Shown here one piece after another: positions 5,104 to 13,868 of a DNA stretch of 37,779 nucleotides; within the stretch, counting starts at the first letter, position 1; each line of letters begins with the position of its first letter. The DNA lies in contig JAKSTI010000019.1 in assembly GCA_024402665.1 (NCBI GenBank), positions 1 through 37,779 on the forward strand, written 5' to 3'. A model generated the notes under the pieces. The model did not search any database, was not told the origin of the DNA, and saw only the letters and a list, made by a program, of their open reading frames with translations. The position numbers and the translations under genes were made by a program. The DNA comes from Treponema sp. (GTDB lineage: Bacteria > Spirochaetota > Spirochaetia > Treponematales > Treponemataceae).

Positions 5104-6654
5104 TTACTGAAGAGAAATTGTCAAAGCAGGGACGATACCTTTATAGTTACTGACTACACCGTATTGAGAAATAGATCCATCATCATTTACATAACAAGCA
5201 TCCATAGTAGAATCGAATGCTGGAGAACGCAACCACCAACTGCTTCCATAAGTTGATGTCGAAATTGCTATATTATTCGCTTTTGCGAAATCTGTTGGTA
5301 AACGAATTCTTGTGTTTTCTGGTTCATGATTGTAAATAGATGCAAATCCATAATCAGTAGCTGTTGCTTCTTTAACACTTAATATGAAGATTTTATCTTC
5401 TGTATCATCACAACAAAATCTTGCTGGTTTCCATGTCATTTCTTCATCTGTTGTACTTTCAGCACTGTTATCTATTACTGTTATTTCAATTTTTGACTGA
5501 GCAGATGAAGTAAATGCAGCATTATAATAATCACCATTTAGATATGAGTGAATAAAGCTGTATTTATAGTTATTTGCACGTATAATTTTGCCGTCAATGT
5601 TTCGATCTGAAAAAGGAGAATAAACAGCTCTTGTTGTTAGAATATCTTCTGCTAAAAGGAGTACTTTATTTGTACCATTATAATTTGTAGTAACAACCTT
5701 CCACTTGATTGGCTCTACTTTGAAATAAGCTACAGTTTTTGTAATAGGTGTACCATCAGAATATATGTAAGAAGAATCATACGGTTCTGCCTTTTTTTCA
5801 AAGTAATACTCTCCATCACTTCCTTTGTAATATGTATTTCTCCCCATCTTAATACTATCTGTTTTATCAACTACCACATCAGAAGATTTAATTGTTTGGG
5901 GAAACACACCGAATAATACATTCTTAGAATTTAAAGTTGCAGCTTGCAGTGTATCTGCATCAACAGGAGTCTCATACCAGATTACAATAACTTTTGTTAC
6001 TATTTTTTCACATTCTAAGCATTCGTATGTTTTCTCACCTTTTTCATAATCAGTTGCATCCTTGATTACGACACCTTCATTCCAAGTGTGAACAGACTCA
6101 GATGTTTTTACTGCGCCACAGCAATTATAAGTTTCTTTATGAGTTGTTGCGGTTTTCGTCCAGGTTGTAGAAGTTCCTTCATGATTTGCAGGGGCCAATC
6201 CATCATCGATTGAATAAAGTTGATATCCATCAGCATTAAGCTTTACATCACAGGTTTCTTTTACGCAGTCATAATATTCTAGAGTTCCGTTCGTAATACA
6301 AGTTCCTGCTACAGCATTGTGATGAGTTCCTTTTGAATGAATATGATTAAGTTTTGGAATAGTATTTATCCGTTTATAATCACAAATAGAACAGTCAATT
6401 TCCTGGATACCGACTTCTTCTTCTGTTGCTTCTCTTATAATAGTCCATCCGTCAAATGTATGCCCATCACAATCCTTTCTATCTGTACATCCACATTTAG
6501 TAGGATGCCAGTGTTGATGTTCATCATATTCCCAAATCTCTGTATATGTATGAACATGCGGTTCATAATCAGAGCCTTTACATCCCATAATTCCAATTAC
6601 AGCGGTTATCATCACTGCAAATCCCGCCACATACCTTGTAATAATTGTTTTCAT
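5104..6654 (-). CDS. Cys/His-rich lipoprotein with C-terminal DUF6273-like domain
   Basis: The 516-residue protein has a lipoprotein signal (IGIMGC, Cys25). About residues 32-220 then hold several His/Trp/Cys modules (HTYTEIWEYDEHQHWHPTKC, DCSICDY, YECLECEK) like those of the neighbouring lipoprotein at 3474. The C-terminal half (about 240-516) has the WLRSP motif near residue 472 and a closing VVSNYKGIVPALTI, a pattern I recognise as DUF6273, a secreted-protein domain of unknown role. The Shine-Dalgarno GGAAGGGAG is strong. Unlike its neighbour, its 3' end keeps AT-rich codons, so it does not look like a retroelement target. A surface or periplasmic location is expected. Confidence 0.8.
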   Translation of the reverse strand: MKTIITRYVAGFAVMITAVIGIMGCKGSDYEPHVHTYTEIWEYDEHQHWHPTKCGCTDRKDCDGHTFDGWTIIREATEEEVGIQEIDCSICDYKRINTIPKLNHIHSKGTHHNAVAGTCITNGTLEYYDCVKETCDVKLNADGYQLYSIDDGLAPANHEGTSTTWTKTATTHKETYNCCGAVKTSESVHTWNEGVVIKDATDYEKGEKTYECLECEKIVTKVIVIWYETPVDADTLQAATLNSKNVLFGVFPQTIKSSDVVVDKTDSIKMGRNTYYKGSDGEYYFEKKAEPYDSSYIYSDGTPITKTVAYFKVEPIKWKVVTTNYNGTNKVLLLAEDILTTRAVYSPFSDRNIDGKIIRANNYKYSFIHSYLNGDYYNAAFTSSAQSKIEITVIDNSAESTTDEEMTWKPARFCCDDTEDKIFILSVKEATATDYGFASIYNHEPENTRIRLPTDFAKANNIAISTSTYGSSWWLRSPAFDSTMDACYVNDDGSISQYGVVSNYKGIVPALTISLQ

Positions 6655-6737
6655 AAGTTTCTTCTCCCTTCCAACATTTAAAGTATATTTAAATGAGAAA
6701 ATCAGAAGTGTGAACTTCCCCCTCTCATTACCATACC

Positions 6738-7727
6738 CTAGTTTGTTTCATAAATGTTGTATTCAACAAGGCGGCCTTTTGAATCGTAAAGTTCTTCGTA
6801 CCAGGTATGTTTGCCCTTCTGATCTTTTTTGTGGCAGAAATTGCCATCGGCTGAATATTCATACCATTCTTCTGAGCCATATGTGCTTTTTTTCCAGAGG
6901 ATTTTTCCTTTAGAATTCCATTTCATCCAGATTTCACCGCCATCTGAATTTTTCTGATGCCAAGATTTTCCCGCTGCGGTATATTCATACCACTCTTCAA
7001 TCATTTCATAGTCAGATGGTTTATATTTTGAATAAATCACATTATTTTTAGCATCATATTTATACTCGCGAACACCGTCTGCCAGTTCGAATGAATATAT
7101 AACATTGTCTTTTGAATCGTAGCGGTATTCCTTTGCAACAATTCCGCCATCCACAACTTTAATCAGTCTTCCTTTTGTGTCATATTCATAAGTGGACTCA
7201 CCGCCAAAAGAATTAGTAACCTTAACAAGCTGTTTTTTTGAATTATATGTTCTCCATTCTTCAAATTCACCATCATCCATAACGTGAATCAAATTATTAG
7301 AAGAATCATATTCGTAATATCTGATCATATTATTTACACGACTATAAATCATGTTTTTATTTTTGTCATATTTATATTCTTCAAGTAAAGTACTGTAATT
7401 ATTATATATAAATAAGAGAGTGCCTGATTCATCAAAACCTTTAAGAATATGTGGATTGGCTGAGTAGTCCGAAGCAGGAGGATCTATATGCTCTTCAATA
7501 TTTTTTATTCCAGGATGATTAGTTTTTAGATACCTGGTAGTATCCTCTCCATAAAGTTCATCAACTTCCTCAATGGTGAAATAATTAATTTTATTATAAT
7601 AAGTTTTCTTTACCCATTTAGAAACGAATTTACCGTCCATCAAAACTTCTTTGTACTCTTTTGAAGATTGAGCAGACAAAGTAGTTGATAACAAAATCAG
7701 ACATAAAGCAAATAAAATCTTTTTCAT
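6738..7727 (-). CDS. secreted YD/RHS-type repeat protein
   Basis: A 329-residue protein with a cleavable signal peptide (ending near TLSAQS, residue 21). It then has tandem ~20-residue repeats built on the pattern YEYDxxxNLI or YKYDAKNNVIYS, from about residue 115 to the C terminus. These are RHS/YD-like beta repeats that form sheets or shells in secreted proteins. No toxin or protease domain is attached, so it is not a classical Rhs toxin. It precedes the two Cys-rich lipoprotein genes on the same strand, 83 bases before the first. Function unknown. Shine-Dalgarno GAGG is present. Confidence 0.7.
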   Translation of the reverse strand: MKKILFALCLILLSTTLSAQSSKEYKEVLMDGKFVSKWVKKTYYNKINYFTIEEVDELYGEDTTRYLKTNHPGIKNIEEHIDPPASDYSANPHILKGFDESGTLLFIYNNYSTLLEEYKYDKNKNMIYSRVNNMIRYYEYDSSNNLIHVMDDGEFEEWRTYNSKKQLVKVTNSFGGESTYEYDTKGRLIKVVDGGIVAKEYRYDSKDNVIYSFELADGVREYKYDAKNNVIYSKYKPSDYEMIEEWYEYTAAGKSWHQKNSDGGEIWMKWNSKGKILWKKSTYGSEEWYEYSADGNFCHKKDQKGKHTWYEELYDSKGRLVEYNIYETN

Positions 7728-7747
7728 AAAAACCTCGTCTTTTTCAA

Positions 7748-9847
7748 TTATTTACTCATCAGCAGAATAGAAGAGCCTGCTACAAGTACATAGCGTTTTT
7801 GTTCTCTTAAAAGTTCTTCTGAACCTGAATTTGTAATATCTTCAGGGCTTTCAAAAGATGTATCTGCAACACGGTACCATTTTTTACCGCCCGCCAGATT
7901 TGGAAGAATCAATGTTAAATCATAGCGGTCCATATTTGTTGCAATGTAAAAATCAGCTTCAGAATCTTTGCCGTTCAGTTTGCATGCAAGAAAACGGCTC
8001 TGCTTATTCCAGTCTGGGTTTTTTGCATTAACATCATACCATGCAATTTCTGGATTTTCGCTTTTGTCATAACCATCTTTAAAGAATTCTTTGCGACGAA
8101 AAACTTCATTTTTCTTTCTAAGTTCAATCAGTCTGGAAGTAAAGCGGACAAGAGTTTCGTTTTTTTCTACCAGAGTCCAGTCTATCCAGCTTAATTCGTT
8201 ATCCTGACAGTAAGCATTGTTGTTTCCCTTCTGAGTTCTTCTCATTTCGTCACCTGCAAGAAGCATTGGCACACCCTGAGAAGTAAAAAGATACAAAAGG
8301 AAATTCTTTATTTTTGAAAGGCGGAGTTTTTCTATTTTTGGATTTGAACTTTCACCTTCAAAACCATGATTGTAACTTAAATTGTCATCGCTGCCGTCTC
8401 TGTTTTCTTCACCATTTTCTTCATTATGTTTGTAATTGTAACTTACAAGATCATTTAAGGTAAAACCGTCGTGGGCAGTAATAAAATTGATTGAAGCTAA
8501 AGGAGAACGTCCGCTGTGATTATAACAGTCTGAACTTCCGGCAAATCTTGTGGCAGCTGCAGTTGCAACGTTTTCATCACCACGAATAAATCGGCGCATA
8601 TCATCTCTAAAACGACCATTCCATTCACTCCAGCGGTTATTTTCGCCAGCAGGGAATCCTCCAAGCTGATACAATCCACCGCAATCCCAAGGTTCAGCAA
8701 TAATTTTTGTATTAATAAGAATTGGGTCCTGACTGATTGCATATGTAATAGAAGGAATATCCATTGGAGCACCATTTGCGGCTCTTGTAAGAATAGATGC
8801 AAGATCAAATCGGAAACCATCAACATGCATCTGTGTAACCCAATAGCGCAAACTGTCCAGAATAAACTGATACACTACAGGATGATTACAATTCACTGTA
8901 TTTCCACAGCCACTGTAATTCATATAATACTGTTTTTCGTTTCCTGGCAGCTGATAGTAAACATCGTTCTGTAAGCCCCGGAATTCAAAAGTGTAGCCGT
9001 TTTCATTTCCTTCTGCAGTGTGGTTATAAACTACATCAAGAATAACTTCAATTCCTGCTTTATGAAGTTCCTTTACCATCTGCTTAAATTCATTTACGGA
9101 ACCACCAGGTGTCTTGTCTGCGGCGTATGTTGTTTTTGGAGCAAAAAATCCGATTGTAGAATAGCCCCAGTAATTTACAAGCTGATCTCCGGTTCTAGGA
9201 TTTGAATTGCCATTTTCGTTTTCATCAAATTCAAAAACTGGCAGCAGCTCTACAGAAGTAATGCCAAGTTTTTTAAGATAGTCAATTTTCTGAGTAAAAC
9301 CTTTATAAGTTCCAGCGGTATCTTCTTTTACACCAGAAGTTTTAGAAGCAGTGAATCCTTTAAGATGTGTTTCATAAATAACTGTATCTTTTAACGGATA
9401 ATTGAGGGGTCTGTCCCCTTCCCAATCAAAAGAATCATCAACTACAACGCATTTTGGGAAATCAGACAAATCATAAAGTTCCCCTTCTTCACGACCTGCT
9501 GCACCAGACGCACGCTGTTTATTGTAAGAACGGAAAACTGAGCCTTTTGTAAATGCTTTTGCATAAGGATCAAAAAGATATTTATGAGAATTAAAACGCA
9601 AACCCTTTGGAGGAAAATATTCGCCTTCCACTTTGTACAAATAAAGGGCACCGTTCCCAAGTCCTTCTACAAAAATATGCCAGATATCTCCAGTACGGTT
9701 TTTATCTCCATCAAGTTCAATCACTCTGGCAGGTAATTTATCGTTTTCTGACTCAAAAAGACAAAGCCAGACTTTTTTTGCATCTCTACTGTAAAGGCTG
9801 AAATTTACTCCACCCTCTGTTATTACTGCACCATATGTATTAAGCAT
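7748..9847 (-). CDS. glgX: glycogen debranching enzyme (GH13 isoamylase type)
   Basis: The 699-residue protein has the GlgX/TreX layout: an N-terminal CBM48-like domain (about 1-140), a GH13 barrel (about 150-560) and a C-terminal beta domain. Conserved regions include DVVYNHTAEG, the nucleophile in GFRFDLAS (about residue 347), the acid/base Glu in IAEPWDCGG (about 384) and the transition-state Asp in ITAHDGFTLND (about 453). It hydrolyses alpha-1,6 branches of glycogen or limit dextrins in the cytosol. Its length is normal for the family. No clear Shine-Dalgarno precedes the ATG. It is divergent from era, with 90 bases between the start codons. Confidence 0.95.
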   Translation of the reverse strand: MLNTYGAVITEGGVNFSLYSRDAKKVWLCLFESENDKLPARVIELDGDKNRTGDIWHIFVEGLGNGALYLYKVEGEYFPPKGLRFNSHKYLFDPYAKAFTKGSVFRSYNKQRASGAAGREEGELYDLSDFPKCVVVDDSFDWEGDRPLNYPLKDTVIYETHLKGFTASKTSGVKEDTAGTYKGFTQKIDYLKKLGITSVELLPVFEFDENENGNSNPRTGDQLVNYWGYSTIGFFAPKTTYAADKTPGGSVNEFKQMVKELHKAGIEVILDVVYNHTAEGNENGYTFEFRGLQNDVYYQLPGNEKQYYMNYSGCGNTVNCNHPVVYQFILDSLRYWVTQMHVDGFRFDLASILTRAANGAPMDIPSITYAISQDPILINTKIIAEPWDCGGLYQLGGFPAGENNRWSEWNGRFRDDMRRFIRGDENVATAAATRFAGSSDCYNHSGRSPLASINFITAHDGFTLNDLVSYNYKHNEENGEENRDGSDDNLSYNHGFEGESSNPKIEKLRLSKIKNFLLYLFTSQGVPMLLAGDEMRRTQKGNNNAYCQDNELSWIDWTLVEKNETLVRFTSRLIELRKKNEVFRRKEFFKDGYDKSENPEIAWYDVNAKNPDWNKQSRFLACKLNGKDSEADFYIATNMDRYDLTLILPNLAGGKKWYRVADTSFESPEDITNSGSEELLREQKRYVLVAGSSILLMSK

Positions 9848-9925
9848 AGTGGCAGAATTGTAACATATTTTTTAATTAATTTATACACTTTGCATCATTG
9901 TAAAGACACTATCAAAAAAATCCTT

Positions 9926-9937
9926 TATACTAACCTT
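9926..9937 (+). promoter_or_regulatory. -10 element of era, leaderless start predicted
   Basis: TATACT (9926-9931) ends 6 bases before the chosen ATG at 9938. The -35 at 17-base spacing is weak (AAGACA, 9903-9908). No Shine-Dalgarno lies between. This argues for initiation at 9938, not at the upstream in-frame ATG at 9890, which would precede the promoter. Confidence 0.5.
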
Positions 9938-10867
9938 ATGAACGAAAACGCAACTATTAAAGAAAATCAGCATGACCCATTAAAAACTGCCGTTGTTGCA
10001 ATCATTGGACGCCCTAGTGCAGGAAAATCAACTTTTTTAAACACAGCCTGCCAGGAAAATGTAAGTATTGTTTCGCCAATTCCTCAGACTACAAGAAACG
10101 CAATTAAAGGGATTGTAAACACTTCATACGGCCAGCTTATTTTTATTGATACACCTGGTTATCACGATTCAGAAAAAAAATTGAATCTCAGACTCCGTTC
10201 AGTTACAGAAACTCAGCTGGAAGATATTGATTGTGTTCTATATATTATTGACTCTACACGAGACCCGGGAGAAGAAGAAGTTCATACTGCAGAACTTTTG
10301 AAGAATCTTCAGGCAAAAACTGTTGTTGCTATTAACAAAACAGATTTATCTGCTTCAAAAACTGGTCCTGTTAGAAATTTTATTTCACAGCAACTTAAAG
10401 AGATTCCTGCAAACCGTATTTTTGAAATGTCTGCAGAAAAAGATATTGGAATCAACGAGGTTCTTAAAGGTCTTTACGACATTTCTCCAGAAGGAGCTCC
10501 AATTTATGATGAAGAACTGGCAACTGACCAGGATTTGACTTTTAGAATCTGCGAAGTTATTCGTGGTGAAGCAATCAATCGTCTGGAACAGGAAATTCCA
10601 CATGCGGTTTATGTAGAAGTTGCTGATGTTGAACACAGAAATGATGGCAAAAAATTATGGATCCGCGCATTCCTTTGTGTTGAACGAGACAGCCAGAAAG
10701 GTATTGTTATTGGAAAAGGTGCTGCTAAAATCAAGGAAATCAGAATGGCAGCTATCAGAAAACTTAGTGAAATCTATATTCAGAAAATTGATCTGGACCT
10801 TCAGGTAAAAGTAGACAAGAACTGGAGACAGAAAGACTTTACTATTAACAAATTGATTCCTAACTAG
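9938..10867 (+). CDS. era: GTPase Era
   Basis: With the start at 9938 the protein is 309 residues, a normal Era length. An upstream in-frame ATG at 9890 would add 16 residues of unlikely sequence, including the promoter -10. The GTPase domain shows G1 GRPSAGKST, G3 DTPG and G4 NKTD. A C-terminal KH RNA-binding domain holds VIGKGAAKIKEI. Era assists 16S rRNA maturation and 30S assembly, working near the membrane. It is followed 78 bases later by the HD-GYP gene, which has its own promoter. Confidence 0.95.
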   Translation: MNENATIKENQHDPLKTAVVAIIGRPSAGKSTFLNTACQENVSIVSPIPQTTRNAIKGIVNTSYGQLIFIDTPGYHDSEKKLNLRLRSVTETQLEDIDCVLYIIDSTRDPGEEEVHTAELLKNLQAKTVVAINKTDLSASKTGPVRNFISQQLKEIPANRIFEMSAEKDIGINEVLKGLYDISPEGAPIYDEELATDQDLTFRICEVIRGEAINRLEQEIPHAVYVEVADVEHRNDGKKLWIRAFLCVERDSQKGIVIGKGAAKIKEIRMAAIRKLSEIYIQKIDLDLQVKVDKNWRQKDFTINKLIPN

Positions 10868-10932
10868 AATAAATTTTAATAAAACGTTTTACAAAAAATC
10901 AAAAAAAACTTTTTTATTCTGTATTATTGTTG

Positions 10933-10945
10933 TATAATAAAGGGT
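10933..10945 (+). promoter_or_regulatory. -10 element of the HD-GYP gene
   Basis: A perfect TATAAT (10933-10938) lies 7 bases before the ATG at 10946. The intervening AAAGGG is too close to the start codon to act as a ribosome site. The upstream -35 region is only a T-run, so activity is uncertain, but the spacing predicts a leaderless message. Confidence 0.5.
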
Positions 10946-12355
10946 ATGAAAAAAGTTAACAATGAATTGGAAACACAGGGAAGTGTTTCAGTTCGCCAAC
11001 CTGAAAATTTGCTCACTCCGGGGCAGATTATTCAAATTGCGCACCGAATGCTGTACAACATTAACAGCAGCATAGCTATACATAACGAACAGACCGCATT
11101 TCTGGCTCTTGAACTGGTAAAGGATCACCAGATGAACGAGCGTTGTAATATTCAGAATCTTGTGGTTCTTGCCTTATTTCACACAATCGGATTTTTCAAC
11201 AACAACTATTTTTATCAGAGTAATCAGCAGGATAATTTAGAAACCGATATAGACTATTTTTCCACAGATAAAAGCATTGAAAGTAAATACATGTTCAGCT
11301 TTTATTATCTGGAATTCATGACTCCTCTTCACAAAGATGCACTGGCTCTGGAATCATTCAATCAGAATTATATTGGAGCTTTAAAGAACTATCTTTACCA
11401 GACAGAGTACAAATCAATAATCAGTTTCAGCGCCCGTGTTGCAGACTATCTTACAAAACATCCGGATGATGATCTCCCTAATGATATTGATAAAATTGCT
11501 CCTGGAAAATTTGACCCTACTTATGTAAAAATATTTAAGCAGATAAACAAAAATAACCGGGTTGTAGAACAGCTGAGAGATGGCAGTTACAAAGAATCTC
11601 TTTTTGATTTCATTAACGACATTACAATGCCAAACGAAGCAAAAAACGAAATCTTCAAACTGCTTGTATATATTCTGGACTTTAAAAGTACAACTACACT
11701 TTCTCATTCAATCAACACTTCCTGTTACGCACTTTCTTTGGGAACAAGAATGCATCTTTCTGAACAGGAAATTAAGGTTTTGTTTACAAGCGCCCTGCTC
11801 CACGATGTTGGAAAAATTGCTACTCCTCAGCATATTCTTGAATATCCTGGCCGACTTACTCCAGAAAACATGGGTATTATGCGTCATCACGTAAATCATT
11901 CAAAACGAATTCTTCAGGATTTTGTTCCTCAGGAAATTCTTGAAGCAGTTTACAGACATCACGAAAAACTAGACGGCTCTGGCTATCCAAATAAAATTTC
12001 TGGAGACGAACTTTCTGTTGTTCAGCGCATCATTACTGTTGCAGATATTACAAGCGCCCTTAATGACAGCCGCAGCTACAAAAAGGAATTTACAAAAGAA
12101 GAAACAATTGCCGAACTGAAAACATTAGTTTCTAAAGGCAAACTGGATTCTAAAATTACAAACATATTAATAGAAGATTTTGACGAAATTAAAAAGGAAC
12201 TGCTTGGATACCGCAATTTCCTTAAAGTTGATTTCAGTACTGTACTTCATAAATTCAGTGACTATCTTATTAATGACGCAGAAAAAATCATCGATTCTGC
12301 AGTTACAGATTTGCCTGCTCACGATGAAGACATTGGCGTTCTTGAAGAAGTCTAG
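10946..12355 (+). CDS. HD-GYP domain protein (probable c-di-GMP phosphodiesterase)
   Basis: The 469-residue cytosolic protein has an HD-GYP domain from about residue 245 to 410. It shows the LLHDVGKI metal motif, HHVNHS, the diagnostic HHEKLDGSGYP and the VADITSAL segment. HD-GYP enzymes hydrolyse cyclic di-GMP with a di- or tri-iron/manganese centre, controlling motility and attachment. The first 240 residues match no sensor domain I can name; they are helical and may be a degenerate HD or regulatory region. There is no signal peptide or membrane segment. It is downstream of era but with its own -10 element. Confidence 0.88.
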   Translation: MKKVNNELETQGSVSVRQPENLLTPGQIIQIAHRMLYNINSSIAIHNEQTAFLALELVKDHQMNERCNIQNLVVLALFHTIGFFNNNYFYQSNQQDNLETDIDYFSTDKSIESKYMFSFYYLEFMTPLHKDALALESFNQNYIGALKNYLYQTEYKSIISFSARVADYLTKHPDDDLPNDIDKIAPGKFDPTYVKIFKQINKNNRVVEQLRDGSYKESLFDFINDITMPNEAKNEIFKLLVYILDFKSTTTLSHSINTSCYALSLGTRMHLSEQEIKVLFTSALLHDVGKIATPQHILEYPGRLTPENMGIMRHHVNHSKRILQDFVPQEILEAVYRHHEKLDGSGYPNKISGDELSVVQRIITVADITSALNDSRSYKKEFTKEETIAELKTLVSKGKLDSKITNILIEDFDEIKKELLGYRNFLKVDFSTVLHKFSDYLINDAEKIIDSAVTDLPAHDEDIGVLEEV

Positions 12356-12380
12356 AACAACTAGTCTAGAATTTTTCCTT
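12351..12380 (+). terminator. possible terminator after the HD-GYP gene
   Basis: TCTAGA (12351-12356, overlapping the stop codon) repeats as a self-complementary arm at 12365-12370. It is followed by ATTTTTCCTTTTTT. The stem is short (6 bp), so this is a tentative call. Confidence 0.4.
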
Positions 12381-12415
12381 TTTTCACATTATTATACTTT
12401 TAAGGAAAATAATTT

Positions 12416-12658
12416 ATGGATATTACTTATAAAACAACTGGAGTTTGTGCGCGCACAATCTCTTTTACAAAAAACGAAGACGGAACAATCACAAATATTA
12501 GTTTTGACGGTGGTTGTAACGGAAACCTTAAAGCAATTTCTAAACTCTGTGACGGTATGAAAGCAGAAGACATTGCTGCAAAATTAAGCGGAAACATTTG
12601 CGGAATGAAAAACACAAGTTGTGCTGATCAGTTTGCAAAAGCAGTTCTCAGCAAATAA
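12416..12658 (+). CDS. TSCPD domain protein
   Basis: An 80-residue protein made up almost entirely of a TSCPD domain: YKTTGVCARTISF, then SFDGGCNGNLKAISKLCDGM and a C-terminal GMKNTSCADQFAKAV. Conserved cysteines (in VCAR, GGCNG, LCDG, ICGM, SCADQ) suggest metal or iron-sulfur binding. The same domain occurs at the C terminus of some ribonucleotide reductases, and free-standing copies are of unknown function. The Shine-Dalgarno AAGGA is present. It lies 33 bases before ychF, and the two may be co-transcribed. Confidence 0.85.
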   Translation: MDITYKTTGVCARTISFTKNEDGTITNISFDGGCNGNLKAISKLCDGMKAEDIAAKLSGNICGMKNTSCADQFAKAVLSK

Positions 12659-12691
12659 TTCATAAGTAAATAATTTTTTTGAGGAAATAAT

Positions 12692-13822
12692 ATGTCTTTA
12701 GAATGTGGTATTGTTGGACTTCCAAACGTTGGTAAGTCAACTATTTTTTCGGCTTTGACTGCAGCTCCTGCCGCAGCAGAGAACTTTCCTTTCTGTACAA
12801 TCGATCCTAACATCGGTATTGTAGATTTGCCAGATGAACGCCTTGATTTTTTGGCAAGCATCCATAATCCAAAAAAGAAGACTCCTGCAAACGTTAAATT
12901 TGTTGATATTGCAGGTTTGATTAAAGGTGCTTCTCAAGGTGAAGGTCTTGGAAATAAATTCCTTGCAAACATCCGCGAATGTTCTGTAATTGCACATGTT
13001 GTTCGCTGTTTTGATAATCCTGATATTATGCACGTTCGTGATAACGCAAATGAAGCTGCCCCAATTGATCCAGAAAGCGATATTCTTACAATCAACTGGG
13101 AACTTTGTCAGGCAGACTTAGATACAATTGCAAAACGCGAAGAAAAAAATGTAAAACAGGTTCGTGCTCTTGGAAAAGAAGCAGAAAAACAGCTTGCTCC
13201 ATTTAATTCTGCAGTTGCAAAAATCAAGCCTTTACTTCAGGACGGAAAATGTGCTCGTACAGCAGATTTAACTGATGATGAAAAAGCAGCTATTTACGAC
13301 ATGTTCCTTCTTTCAATGAAACCAACTCTCTATGTTGCAAACGTTGATGAAGATGCAATTGAATCTCAGACAAACAAATATGTAGAAATTGTAAAAAAAT
13401 ATGCTGCTGAAGAAAATTCTGAAGTTGTAGTTATCTGTGGTAAGTTTGAAGCTGACCTTGCAGAAATTACAGAAGAAGCAGACCGCAAAGACTTTATGGA
13501 AAGCGTTGGCCTTAAAGAAAGTGGACTTACAACTCTTGCCCGCAAAGCTTATCATTTGATGGGATTAAGAACATACTTTACTGGCGGACCAGATGAATGC
13601 CGTGCATGGACAATTCACAACGGAGATAAAGCTCCACGTGCTGCCGGTGTAATTCATACAGACTTTGAAAAAGGATTTATCAAGGCAGAAGCTTATACAA
13701 TTGATGATCTTCGTCAGTATGGTGATGAAGCTGCAATTAAAGCTGCCGGTAAATATCGTCAGGAAGGAAAAGAATATGTTGTTCAGGATGGCGACGTTCT
13801 TTTCTTCAAGTTCAACGTATAG
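12692..13822 (+). CDS. ychF: ribosome-associated ATPase YchF (OLA1 family)
   Basis: The 376-residue protein is close to the usual family length (about 363). P-loop GLPNVGKST lies at residues 8-16, followed by [19 protein letters not shown]. The nucleotide-specificity motif region is LYVANVDE in place of a canonical NKxD, as in YchF proteins, which prefer ATP. The C-terminal TGS/ubiquitin-like domain ([15 protein letters not shown] to the end) is intact. It acts on ribosomes and in stress responses. The Shine-Dalgarno GAGGAA is present. It converges with the methyltransferase gene across 46 bases. Confidence 0.95.
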   Translation: MSLECGIVGLPNVGKSTIFSALTAAPAAAENFPFCTIDPNIGIVDLPDERLDFLASIHNPKKKTPANVKFVDIAGLIKGASQGEGLGNKFLANIRECSVIAHVVRCFDNPDIMHVRDNANEAAPIDPESDILTINWELCQADLDTIAKREEKNVKQVRALGKEAEKQLAPFNSAVAKIKPLLQDGKCARTADLTDDEKAAIYDMFLLSMKPTLYVANVDEDAIESQTNKYVEIVKKYAAEENSEVVVICGKFEADLAEITEEADRKDFMESVGLKESGLTTLARKAYHLMGLRTYFTGGPDECRAWTIHNGDKAPRAAGVIHTDFEKGFIKAEAYTIDDLRQYGDEAAIKAAGKYRQEGKEYVVQDGDVLFFKFNV

Positions 13823-13868
13823 AACTTAAATATAGAACTAAGATTTTGTAAAGGAATGTTTTTTCCAG

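Noticed and set aside
5104..5300. DUF6273 lipoprotein as a second DGR target
   Set aside because: Its 3' end has ordinary AT-rich codons without a run of NNC codons or a GC-rich block, and no palindrome follows the stop.
6738..7727. Rhs polymorphic toxin
   Set aside because: It has YD-like repeats but is only 329 residues, with no RHS core protease motif, toxin tip or immunity gene.
9890..9937. Upstream in-frame ATG for era at 9890
   Set aside because: It would add 16 residues unlike Era and would place the -10 element TATACT inside the coding region. The ATG at 9938 gives a normal N terminus.
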